A DNA stretch of 64,000 nt from Arthrobacter sp. V1I9 (lineage in GTDB: Bacteria; Actinomycetota; Actinomycetes; Actinomycetales; Micrococcaceae). The translations under genes and the position numbers were made by a program. A model generated the notes under the pieces. It saw only the letters and a list, made by a program, of their open reading frames with translations, ran no database searches and was not told where the DNA came from. Shown here piece by piece: positions 8,317 through 16,289 of the stretch; position 1 is the first letter of the stretch, and the number at the start of each line of letters is the position of its first letter. The DNA lies in the NCBI RefSeq assembly GCF_030817075.1, contig NZ_JAUSYU010000001.1, forward strand, positions 1,240,001-1,304,000. The letters run 5' to 3'.

Positions 8317-9948
8317 ATGACGAAGAGCAACAAGGCACTGCACGGCGCTATCGCGCTGGCAGGTATTTCCGCACTGGCACTGACTGCCTGCACGGGCCCC
8401 TCAGGCGGCGGCGGAACCTCGACCGGCGAAGCCGGCGGCGGTGCCATCACCTACGGAACCACGGACAAAGTTGTCACGCTTGATCCCGCCGGCTCGTATG
8501 ATGGCGGTTCGTTTATGGTGATGAACCAGATCTACCCCTTCCTGCTTAACTACAAGCCCGGTACCGCCGATGCCAGCCCCGATATCGCTGAGTCGGCCTC
8601 CTTCACCAGCCCCACCGAGTACACGGTGAAACTCAAGCCAAACCTGAAGTTCGCCAACGGCAACACCCTCGACTCCTCCGACGTCGTCTTCTCCTTCAAG
8701 CGCGTGAAGGCTATCGACGATCCCAACGGCCCCGCTTCGCTCCTCTCGAACATGGAGAAGATCGAGGCGACGGACGCCAACACCGTCGTGTTCACCCTCG
8801 CCGCCGGAAACGACCAGGTGTTCCCCGGCGTCCTCGCCTCCAACCCGGGCCCGATTGTGGACGAGGAGGTCTTCCCGGCGGACAAGATCATGGACGACGA
8901 CGCCATCATCGCCGCAAAGCCGTTCGCAGGCCAGTACACGATTGAAAGCTACAAGAAGAACGAACTGGTCAGCTTTAAGCCCAACCCGGACTACCAGGGG
9001 CTCCTGGGCGCGGCAGCCAACGACGGCGCCACGCTCAAGCATTACGCGGACCCGAACAACCTGAAGCTTGATGTCCAGCAGGGCAACATCGACGTCGCCG
9101 GCCGCATCCTCACTGCCACGGACGTCTCGGACCTGGAGAAGGATTCCAAGGTCAAGGTCCACAAGGGTCCGGGCGGTGAGCTCCGCTACATCGTGTTCAA
9201 CTTCGACACCATGCCCTTCGGCGCGAAGACACCCGAGGCTGATGCCGCCAAGTCCCTGGCCGTCCGGCAGGCCGTCGCCCACCTCGTAGACCGCGACGTC
9301 ATCGCTTCCCAGGTCTTCAAGAACACCTACACTCCCGTCTACTCCTACGTCCCCAAGGAATTCGAAGGAGCCACGGAGCCGCTGAAGAGCCTTTACGGGG
9401 ACGGCAGCGGCAAGCCCAGCCTGGACAAGGCCAAGAAGGTCCTCGCGGACGCCGGCATCACCTCGGTGGTCGACCTCAAGCTGCAGTACACGGACCGGTA
9501 CGGTACCTCCGCCGCAGACGAGTATGCCCTCGTGAAGGAACAGCTTGAGAAGTCAGGTCTCTTCACCGTGGACCTCAAGTCAACGGAGTGGACCACCTAC
9601 ACCAAGGAGCGTCGGGCGGACGCCTACCCGGCCTACCAGCTTGGCTGGTTCCCTGACTACTCGGACGCGGACAACTACCTGACCCCGTTCTTCATTCCCG
9701 GCAACTTCCTCGGCAACCACTACGAGAACACGGCCGTGACGGACATCGTCAAGAAGCAGCTGGTGACCACGGACAAGGCGGAGCGGAGCGATCTGCTGGG
9801 CCAGGCCCAGGAAGCGATCGCCAAGGACCTCTCCACGCTGCCGCTGCTGCAGGGTGCCCAGGTGATGGTGGCGGGAACGGATGTCCAGGGAGTCGAAAAG
9901 ACCCTGGACGCGTCGTTCAAGACCCGTCTTGGCGTGATGTCCAAGTAG
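8317..9948 (+). CDS. ABC transporter substrate-binding lipoprotein, family 5 (peptide/nickel type)
   Basis: A 543-aa extracytoplasmic solute receptor of the DppA/OppA/NikA family. The N terminus has a lysine-poor signal peptide with lipobox LTAC (Cys ~26), followed by a Gly/Ser linker and the family-5 fold (TYGTTDKVVTLDPAGSYDGG; DIAESASFTSPTEYTVKLKPNLKFANG). It anchors outside the membrane and hands substrate to the permeases encoded next. The frame is open upstream to 8176, but the ATG at 8317 gives the signal peptide and has AGAAAG before it. The ligand is not predictable; short peptides are likely. Confidence 0.92.
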   Translation: MTKSNKALHGAIALAGISALALTACTGPSGGGGTSTGEAGGGAITYGTTDKVVTLDPAGSYDGGSFMVMNQIYPFLLNYKPGTADASPDIAESASFTSPTEYTVKLKPNLKFANGNTLDSSDVVFSFKRVKAIDDPNGPASLLSNMEKIEATDANTVVFTLAAGNDQVFPGVLASNPGPIVDEEVFPADKIMDDDAIIAAKPFAGQYTIESYKKNELVSFKPNPDYQGLLGAAANDGATLKHYADPNNLKLDVQQGNIDVAGRILTATDVSDLEKDSKVKVHKGPGGELRYIVFNFDTMPFGAKTPEADAAKSLAVRQAVAHLVDRDVIASQVFKNTYTPVYSYVPKEFEGATEPLKSLYGDGSGKPSLDKAKKVLADAGITSVVDLKLQYTDRYGTSAADEYALVKEQLEKSGLFTVDLKSTEWTTYTKERRADAYPAYQLGWFPDYSDADNYLTPFFIPGNFLGNHYENTAVTDIVKKQLVTTDKAERSDLLGQAQEAIAKDLSTLPLLQGAQVMVAGTDVQGVEKTLDASFKTRLGVMSK

Positions 9949-9974
9949 GTCCAAGCGCCACCCGGTTATGACCG

Positions 9975-10017
9975 CACACTGGGGCGGGACGCCTGTTGGG
10001 CGTCCCGCCCCGGTGTG
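9975..10017 (+). terminator. Strong intercistronic hairpin between receptor and permease genes
   Basis: A 19-bp stem (CACACTGGGGCGGGACGCC with its complement, one G-T pair) has a 5-nt loop. It has no T-tract, so it may act as a partial terminator or a 3' mRNA stabiliser. Either would give more receptor than permease. Confidence 0.65.
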
Positions 10018-10078
10018 CTGGTCACGGCGCCGCCCTCCTGCTGGGCCGCAGCGCCGGAAACGACAACCTTAGGTAGAC

Positions 10079-11171
10079 ATGACAACACTCATAGACGCGC
10101 CGCCAAGCGACGCGGACGGCCTTCTGCCGGCCACAAAGAAATCCTCCGGCGGGGGGCTGGGACAGTACATCCTGATCCGTTTCCTGCTGATCTTCCCCAC
10201 GATCTTCATCCTCGTGACCATGGTCTTCTTCCTGATGAGGATCACCGGTGACCCCATCACTGCAGCCATGGGCGGACGGCTCCCCGCGGACCAGCTTCAG
10301 GAGCGGATTCAGGCCGCAGGCTACGACCGGCCCCTCCTGGTCCAGTACTTCGAATACCTCGGCCAACTGGCCACGGGCAACTTCGGCCGCACGCTCACGG
10401 ACAACCGGGCCGTCGTCGAAATGCTCACCACCTATGGGTCAGCGACACTCGAGCTGACCATCAACGCACTGCTCGTCGCCCTCCTGGTAGGCATCCCCCT
10501 GGGCATGGTCGCGGCGCACCGCCGGGACAAGGCGCCCGACGCCGTCCTGCGGGTCTTCGCCATTCTTTGCTATGCCACCCCCGTGTTTTTTGCGGGCATG
10601 CTGCTCAAGCTCACCTTCGCTGTCTGGTTGGGCTGGCTCCCGGTGGCGGGCAGGGCCAAAACATCCAGCGAACTTGCCCTGACATCCCTCGAGGCCCCTA
10701 CCGGGATCTACTGGCTGGACGCGCTTCGAAGCGGAAACATGGCCGCGCTCAGCGACGTCCTTGCCCACGCCGTGCTTCCCGCGGTGGCGCTTGGGCTCCT
10801 GACAGCAGGAATCTTCCTGCGCCTTGTCCGGACCAACGTGATTGGAACCCTGGGCAGGGATTACGTGGAGGCCGGCCGGTCCAGGGGAGTCAGCGAATAC
10901 CGCCTGGTCACCAAGCACGCCTACAAGCCGGCCCTGATTCCCATCATCACCGTGATGGGGCTGCAGATCGCCGTGATGCTCGGCGGCGCGGTGCTCACGG
11001 GAGAAGACCTTCGAGTGGAAGGGCCTGGGATTCCAGCTGGCCAACTACCTCACGGCACGTGACTTCGTCGCCGTCCAGGGCATCGTGGTGCTGCTCGCCA
11101 TCATCGTGGCCATGACCAACTTCATCGTGGACATCATCGCCGCGCTGATCGATCCCCGCGTGAGGTACTGA
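10079..11171 (+). pseudogene. ABC transporter permease, DppB type, interrupted by a +1 frameshift
   Basis: The first permease of the importer. The uninterrupted frame (10079-11062) has the N-terminal membrane helix, five further helices and the ATPase-contacting EAA loop DYVEAGRSRGVSEYRLVTKH. After MLGGAVLT the reading goes wrong and stops at 11062. Dropping one G from GGG at 10999-11001 restores a family-like end (EKTFEWKGLGFQLANYLTAR, then VVLLAIIVAMTNFIVDIIAAL and IDPRVRY) with a stop at 11169-11171, 2 nt before the next gene. The intact protein would be ~363 aa. As written, the last membrane helix is lost, so either the importer is broken or the base is a sequencing error. Confidence 0.85.
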
Positions 11172-11173
11172 CC

Positions 11174-12187
11174 ATGAGCATCCCAGCAGTTCCCGTCCCG
11201 ATGGAAAGTCCCCGGGCCCCCTGGTACCGGCGCCTTCCCGTCATCTCGCATTACAACAAGAGTGTCGGGCTCCAGCGCGGCATGCTGGTGGCGGGCCTGA
11301 TCCTCACCGGCGCTTTTGTGTTGACGGCGATCTTTGCCCCGCTGCTCGCGCCCTACGGCTTCTCCCAGCTTTCCGACGCCGACGGCAACTTCCCGACGCA
11401 ACAGGCCCCGGGCGGCAAGCACCTCCTCGGAACGACGGTAGGCGGCTACGACGTCCTTTCGCGGGTGATCTGGGGAGCGCAGACCGCAATCCTGGTGATC
11501 GTGGTCGCCGTGGCCATGTCCATCGTCGTGGGCGTCATCCTTGGATTGGTCAGCGGCTACCTGGGCGGGTGGCTGGACCGGATCCTGGTGGTGATCGCCG
11601 ACGCCGTGTACGCCTTTCCGTCGCTGCTGGTGGCCATCGTGATGGCCATCGTCATCAGCGGCGGCCAGTCCAGCCTCATCGGCGGCATTTTCGCCGCCGG
11701 CACAGCCATCACGCTGGTCTTCATTCCGCAGTATTTCCGGGTCATCAGGGCCGAGACCGTCAGGTTGAAGGCTGAGCCGTTCGTAGAGTCCGCCAAAGTG
11801 GTGGGTGCCTCCAACGTCCGCATCATGAGCCGCCACATCTACCGCAACGCCACCCGCACCCTGCCGCTGATCTTCACGCTCAACGCCTCCGAGGCCATCC
11901 TGACCCTTGCCGGACTGGGATTCCTGGGTTTTGGCATCGAACCCAGCTCGGCCGCCGAATGGGGCTTCGACCTCAACAAGGCGCTCGCCGACACGACCTC
12001 CGGGATCTGGTGGACCGGCATGTTCCCGGGCCTCGCCATCGTCCTGACCGTGGTGGGCCTGACCCTGGTGGGCGAGAGCATCAACGACCTCAACGATCCG
12101 CGCCTGCGCGGGCGCAAGAGCACAAGCGGCAACTCCCCGGCGCCGGTGGACACATCCGCCATCGAGACAGCAGTGAGGGCATCATGA
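11174..12187 (+). CDS. ABC transporter permease, DppC type
   Basis: The 337-aa second permease. It has the N-terminal OppC_N segment (helix at ~38-60 followed by the periplasmic HLLGTTVGGYDVLSR motif), then the permease domain with about five helices and the EAA loop PFVESAKVVGASNVRIMSRHI. It pairs with the DppB-type subunit to form the channel. It starts 2 nt after the corrected stop of the upstream permease and its stop overlaps the ATPase start (ATGA), indicating translational coupling. Confidence 0.93.
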   Translation: MSIPAVPVPMESPRAPWYRRLPVISHYNKSVGLQRGMLVAGLILTGAFVLTAIFAPLLAPYGFSQLSDADGNFPTQQAPGGKHLLGTTVGGYDVLSRVIWGAQTAILVIVVAVAMSIVVGVILGLVSGYLGGWLDRILVVIADAVYAFPSLLVAIVMAIVISGGQSSLIGGIFAAGTAITLVFIPQYFRVIRAETVRLKAEPFVESAKVVGASNVRIMSRHIYRNATRTLPLIFTLNASEAILTLAGLGFLGFGIEPSSAAEWGFDLNKALADTTSGIWWTGMFPGLAIVLTVVGLTLVGESINDLNDPRLRGRKSTSGNSPAPVDTSAIETAVRAS

Positions 12188-13911
12188 CCGTCAACATTAA
12201 TCCCTTGTCCGGACGGCATTCCGGCGAAGGCCAGTCCGACGGCGGCCGCCCAGTCCTTGACATCGATCACCTCCAGGTCACTTTCGCCACCGACGGCGGT
12301 CCTGTCCATGCAGTCAAGGACGTCAGCCTGGAGGTCAGGAAGGGGGAAGTGCTCGCGATCGTCGGGGAGTCCGGCTCCGGAAAAACGGTCACCGCCAAGA
12401 CAATCCTCGGCCTGCTGCCCGAAACGGCCAGCAGCTTGGGGGCAGTGGTGATCAACGGGGCTGATGTCATCAGCGTCAGTGCCGCCCGCCTCCGCCAAAT
12501 CCGTGGCCGGGACGTGGCCATGGTTTTCCAGGAACCGTCCACGGCGCTCAACCCGGTCTTCACCGTGGGCTGGCAGATTGCCGAAGGCATCCGCGCTCAC
12601 CCGGGCGCCGGAGGAAAACGGGTTTCAGCGAAGGAAGCCAAGGCCCGGGCCATCGAGGCCCTCCGCAAGGTCGGCATCCCCGATCCGGAAAACCGCGTCA
12701 ACTACTACCCGCACCAGTTCTCGGGCGGGCAAAAGCAGCGGGTGGTCATCGCCGCGGCGCTTGCACTGAATCCCGGCCTGATCGTCGCCGACGAACCCAC
12801 CACCGCGCTGGACGTCACAGTCCAGGCCGAAATCCTGGACCTGCTCCGGGACCTGCGGGACAAGTACGGGACCTCCATCGTGCTCATCACGCACAATATG
12901 GGGGTGGTGGCAGACCTCGCAGACCGCGTGGTGGTGATGTATCAGGGAGACGTCGTCGAGGAAGCGCCTGCCCGCACCCTGTTTGCAGAACCGCGGCAGG
13001 ACTACACCCGAAAGCTGCTGGCTGCGGTGCCCCACCTTGGACACAACTCCGCCTCGAAAGGGCTGACCAGCCGGGCGCACCAGGATGAGGAAGTCCTGGT
13101 GGAAGCCAGCAACCTGACCATCCAGTACCCCGGGAGGCTGGGAACGCCTGCGTTCAAGGCCGTGGACGGGGTCAGCTTCACCCTGTCCAGGGGAGAAGTG
13201 TTCGGACTGGTGGGGGAGTCCGGCTCCGGAAAGACCACCATCGGGCGCGCCATCGCCGGCCTCAACAGGACCACCGGCGGCAGCCTCCGCGTGCTGGGCT
13301 ACGAGATGCTGAACCTCCGGGAACGCACCTTCAAGCCGCTCCGGAAGGACATTGGCTTCGTGTTCCAGGACCCGGCCGCCTCCTTCAACCCGCAACTGAC
13401 CATCGGGGACTGCATCGCCGAACCCATGGTTATCCACACCAAGCCAAGCCCGGCGCAGGCGCGGAAACGCGTAGGCGAGCTGCTCGAATCAGTCCAGCTG
13501 CCGGCGTCGTACGCCGGACGGTACCCGCACGAGCTGTCCGGCGGCCAGCGCCAGCGCGCGTCCCTGGCGCGGGCCCTCAGCCTGAATCCGCGGCTGCTGA
13601 TAGCTGACGAGCCGACGTCGGCCCTGGACGTTTCGGTACAGGCGAAAGTCCTGGAGCTGTTCAAGGACATCCAGCAGGAGTTCGGCTTTGCCTGCCTCTT
13701 CATCAGCCATGACCTCGCCGTGGTGGACACCCTGTCCTCCTGGGTGGGCGTGCTGTACAAGGGCAGGCTGGTGGAGCAGGGGATCGGCAGCCAGGTGATG
13801 GGCAACCCCCAGTATGACTACACGCGGCGGCTCATCGCGTCCCTGCCCGTACCGGATCCGCAGGAACAGGCCAGGCGGCGTGAAGAACACAGGGCACTGC
13901 TCGGCATCTGA
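12184..13911 (+). CDS. Fused ABC transporter ATP-binding protein (DppD-DppF type)
   Basis: A 575-aa protein with two complete ATPase domains in one chain. Domain 1 (residues ~20-280) has Walker A GESGSGKTVTAK, signature FSGGQKQRVV and Walker B LIVADEPTTALD. Domain 2 (~300-570) has GESGSGKTTIGR, LSGGQRQRASLARAL and LLIADEPTSALD. Both keep the C-terminal oligopeptide-type extension. It powers import through the two permeases. The ATG at 12184 overlaps the dppC-type stop; the longer upstream open frame is excluded because it overlaps that gene. Confidence 0.93.
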   Translation: MTVNINPLSGRHSGEGQSDGGRPVLDIDHLQVTFATDGGPVHAVKDVSLEVRKGEVLAIVGESGSGKTVTAKTILGLLPETASSLGAVVINGADVISVSAARLRQIRGRDVAMVFQEPSTALNPVFTVGWQIAEGIRAHPGAGGKRVSAKEAKARAIEALRKVGIPDPENRVNYYPHQFSGGQKQRVVIAAALALNPGLIVADEPTTALDVTVQAEILDLLRDLRDKYGTSIVLITHNMGVVADLADRVVVMYQGDVVEEAPARTLFAEPRQDYTRKLLAAVPHLGHNSASKGLTSRAHQDEEVLVEASNLTIQYPGRLGTPAFKAVDGVSFTLSRGEVFGLVGESGSGKTTIGRAIAGLNRTTGGSLRVLGYEMLNLRERTFKPLRKDIGFVFQDPAASFNPQLTIGDCIAEPMVIHTKPSPAQARKRVGELLESVQLPASYAGRYPHELSGGQRQRASLARALSLNPRLLIADEPTSALDVSVQAKVLELFKDIQQEFGFACLFISHDLAVVDTLSSWVGVLYKGRLVEQGIGSQVMGNPQYDYTRRLIASLPVPDPQEQARRREEHRALLGI

Positions 13912-13932
13912 CCGGTAGAGGTCCAAACCCCT

Positions 13933-13970
13933 GTTGAGCGCCGGTGAGCAATGCCGGCACCGGCGCTTAA
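13933..13970 (+). terminator. Intrinsic terminator after the ABC importer operon
   Basis: A 13-bp stem (TTGAGCGCCGGTG / CACCGGCGCTTAA, one G-T pair) with a 12-nt loop, 22 nt after the stop. Confidence 0.65.
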
Positions 13971-13997
13971 CACCCGGTCGATTCAGTTGCCCTCCCA

Positions 13998-14003
13998 TAG
14001 ACT
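13998..14003 (+). promoter_or_regulatory. Putative -10 box for leaderless chorismate mutase transcript
   Basis: TAGACT sits exactly 6 nt before the ATG and no Shine-Dalgarno sequence is present, so transcription probably starts at or next to the start codon. Confidence 0.45.
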
Positions 14004-14009
14004 TGAACC

Positions 14010-14417
14010 ATGACGCAGCACAACCTTCACACTCCTGACTCCGATGACTTCGACCCCTCCGCCAGTTCGTTGGCCGGCCAGGTGGATAACTCGGTGATGG
14101 CTGAACTGCTGTCCATCCGCTCCAGCATCGACAACATCGATGCCACCTTGGTCTATCTCCTGGCCGAGCGCTTCAAGGCCACCCAGAAAGTGGGGTTCCT
14201 CAAGGCAGCCCACCGGCTGCCGGCCGGTGACCCGGGGCGTGAGGCGGCCCAGATCGCCCGGCTCCGCAGGCTGGCCGAAGACGCCCACCTGGATCCGGCG
14301 TTCGCGGAGAAGTTCCTCAATTTCATCATCGGCGAGGTCATCCGGCATCACGAGGCGATCGCCCAGGACCACGAGGCCGCCTCGGGACAGCACCCGCAGG
14401 CATCAGCACTCGCGTGA
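14010..14417 (+). CDS. Chorismate mutase, AroQ type
   Basis: A 135-aa all-helical protein that rearranges chorismate to prephenate, the branch point to Phe and Tyr. The AroQ core is clear: LLSIRSSIDNIDATLVYLLAERF (helix 1 with catalytic Arg), KVGFLKAAHRLPAGDPGRE (Lys-Val-Gly motif) and the C-terminal helix FLNFIIGEVIRHHE. There is no signal peptide, so it is cytosolic. The stop overlaps the next start (GTGA), so it is translated together with the MetE-like protein. Confidence 0.92.
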   Translation: MTQHNLHTPDSDDFDPSASSLAGQVDNSVMAELLSIRSSIDNIDATLVYLLAERFKATQKVGFLKAAHRLPAGDPGREAAQIARLRRLAEDAHLDPAFAEKFLNFIIGEVIRHHEAIAQDHEAASGQHPQASALA

Positions 14418-15487
14418 GGACTGGAGAACGGCATGAAGCCGGTTCCGAAGCCACGAGCGGGAAGGAAGCGCTTCCGCGGGAGGTAACGGCCACCGGGCTT
14501 GGGCCCTGGCCGGGCGAGGATCCGGTGGAGGCGGCCAAGATCATCCGGGGCGAGCTGGGCAGCCCCCACCTGCCATTCCTCGCCGAGCTGCCGGACCGGG
14601 GCGTCGGTTCAGATGCCGTGGGGCGTACCGCTTGCCTGCTCGAAGAGTTGGCTGTGGACGTCCAGCCCTACGGTTGGCGGCTCGTGGACCGTCCCGGCAA
14701 GGACTTCCGCCGCGCTGCCTCGGCCCTTGCCACTGACATCAACATCCTCGCCGACGTAGCCGGTGCGGAGGAGAAGCCGGCTGCCGAGGTGAAGGTCCAG
14801 CTGGTGGGGCCGCTGACCCTTGCGGCCGGCCTCCACCTGCACAACGGCGAGCGCGCCCTGCTTGACTACGGCGCGCGGCGGGATCTGGCTGCCTCACTTG
14901 CTGCCGGCGTCGGGCCTTATCTTTCGCGGGTGTCCGCAGCTGTTCCCGGCGTCCGGCTGGTGGTACAGGTGGACGAGCCTGATATCGCGGCTGTCCTGGC
15001 CGGCACCATTCCCACCTCCAGCGGCTACCGCACCCTGCGTTCCGTGGCGGCCTCCGAAGCGCGGGAGTCCTGGCGGGTGGTACTGGACGCTTTGCGGGCC
15101 GCGGGCGCCGCTGAAATCGTTATAGCTGTTCCTGAAATTGAGGCGCCCTTCGAGCAGATCCTCGCGGCCGGAGCCGATGGCATTGCCGTTCCGCTGAAGG
15201 CACTGACCGCCCGGCAATGGGAGCAGTTGGCAGGAGCCGTGGAATCGGAAAAGCGTCTGTGGCTTGGCGCACTGGACGTGGCAGGAAACTCCCTGCCCAG
15301 AGTGGCTGACTGCGTTGAGGCGCTGTGGCGCCCCTGGCGGCAGCTGGGCCTGCCGGCAACGGCCCTCAGCACCCTGCGCGTCACACCCTCTGCCGGGCTC
15401 GCCGGCAGTAGTCCGGCCCAGGCTACGGCCGTCCTTGGACGCATTACCCAGCTCGCCGATGGGCTGAACCAGCTCGCGCAGGGCTAG
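14414..15487 (+). CDS. MetE-like (cobalamin-independent methionine synthase-like) protein without zinc ligands
   Basis: A 357-aa protein with the UROD/MetE-like TIM-barrel fold: PHLPFLAELPDRG near the N terminus, VQLVGPLTLAAG (~120), the VQVDEPDIAAVL turn (~185) and a C-terminal LRVTPSAGLAGSS that aligns with the MetE ...PDCGLKTR segment. The catalytic HxC motif is absent and the C-terminal CGL cysteine is replaced by Ala, so the usual zinc site cannot form. It may use another methyl chemistry or be a divergent paralog. It is coupled to chorismate mutase by a GTGA overlap. Confidence 0.75.
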   Translation: MRTGERHEAGSEATSGKEALPREVTATGLGPWPGEDPVEAAKIIRGELGSPHLPFLAELPDRGVGSDAVGRTACLLEELAVDVQPYGWRLVDRPGKDFRRAASALATDINILADVAGAEEKPAAEVKVQLVGPLTLAAGLHLHNGERALLDYGARRDLAASLAAGVGPYLSRVSAAVPGVRLVVQVDEPDIAAVLAGTIPTSSGYRTLRSVAASEARESWRVVLDALRAAGAAEIVIAVPEIEAPFEQILAAGADGIAVPLKALTARQWEQLAGAVESEKRLWLGALDVAGNSLPRVADCVEALWRPWRQLGLPATALSTLRVTPSAGLAGSSPAQATAVLGRITQLADGLNQLAQG

Positions 15488-15520
15488 CGCCGAGCACGAA
15501 CCGCCACCGCAGGCAGCGGC

Positions 15521-16234
15521 TCAGACCCGGTTTTCCCAGCGGTCCGGCTGCGCGTACCGCGGCAGGAAGCTCTGTGCGGCGCTTCCGCCCGTGTAGGGGC
15601 GCAGCCTGTAGTCGAAGCTGCCGGCGTAGACCAGCACGAGGCCGATCTGGGGCTGGATCACCTTGACCTGGATGTGGTGCCGGCCGTTGCTGCCGTCGGC
15701 CGGGTCCCACCACTGTTCCGCGTAGGCTTTGGCATCCAGGGCGGCGGGAAGCGGAATGCGGAGGGGGCCAAGGAAAAGCCGGGAAGCTTCTGAAACGCCG
15801 CGGAGCCGTCCCTCCGGTGTCACTGTCAGGTTCAGATCTGTCACGAGCCGCCGGTACCGGCCTACGTAGTCCACCAGCTGGGGTGCCCCGTTCCCGCGGG
15901 TCACGCTGGTGGTGTCCTGAAAGATCCGGGTCCGCTCCGGGAAGCGGATTTCACGCCGGGCCGTCAAGCTGGAGCGGCCGAAGGGATCCTGGTGGGCATG
16001 GTTTTCGATACGGAACGGAATGTTCTCGCCGTACTCGGGAAAGAACGCTTCCTCCCCTCCGGTCAGCCGCAACAGGGGACGCAGCCAGTCCTGCCGGCAA
16101 CCCACGACGTCGAACGTTCCCTCGCCCACGCCATACTTTCCGCTGCCCGGCGCCAAGGCAAAGTACTCCTGCAGTTCGGGCTGCAGCCGGTGGAAGTCCG
16201 ATCCCAGGGCCTGCTGATAGATCGGTACATTCAT
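15521..16234 (-). CDS. DUF4166 domain-containing protein
   Basis: A 237-aa protein whose whole length resembles DUF4166 (YIYQQALGSDFHRLQPELQ-like start, GEGTFDVVGCR, FRIENHAHQD, FLGPLRIPLPAALDAKAYAEQW). No function is established and I see no signal peptide or membrane helix. The start at 16234 has a perfect AGGAGG 6-7 nt upstream; the frame is open to 16276 but overlaps the gene before it. It lies last in a minus-strand run with the DUF58/MoxR genes, separated by a long hairpin. Confidence 0.75.
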   Translation of the reverse strand: MNVPIYQQALGSDFHRLQPELQEYFALAPGSGKYGVGEGTFDVVGCRQDWLRPLLRLTGGEEAFFPEYGENIPFRIENHAHQDPFGRSSLTARREIRFPERTRIFQDTTSVTRGNGAPQLVDYVGRYRRLVTDLNLTVTPEGRLRGVSEASRLFLGPLRIPLPAALDAKAYAEQWWDPADGSNGRHHIQVKVIQPQIGLVLVYAGSFDYRLRPYTGGSAAQSFLPRYAQPDRWENRV

Positions 16235-16253
16235 GGAGACCTCCTGGGGGCAC

Positions 16254-16289
16254 CTGCAGGTAGATTGTGACTTCACAATCTACCTGCAG
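16254..16289. repeat. Perfect 17-bp palindrome at the DUF58/DUF4166 junction
   Basis: CTGCAGGTAGATTGTGA (16254-16270) and its exact reverse complement (16273-16289) are 2 nt apart. The structure covers the last codons and stop of the DUF58 gene and ends 19 nt before the DUF4166 start. It could be an RNA hairpin controlling the downstream gene or a DNA operator (core TTGTGA-2-TCACAA). Confidence 0.8.

Noticed and set aside
10991..11062. Programmed ribosomal frameshifting in the DppB-type gene
   Set aside because: No slippery heptamer or pseudoknot is evident, and the permease family is not known for recoding; a simple indel is likelier.
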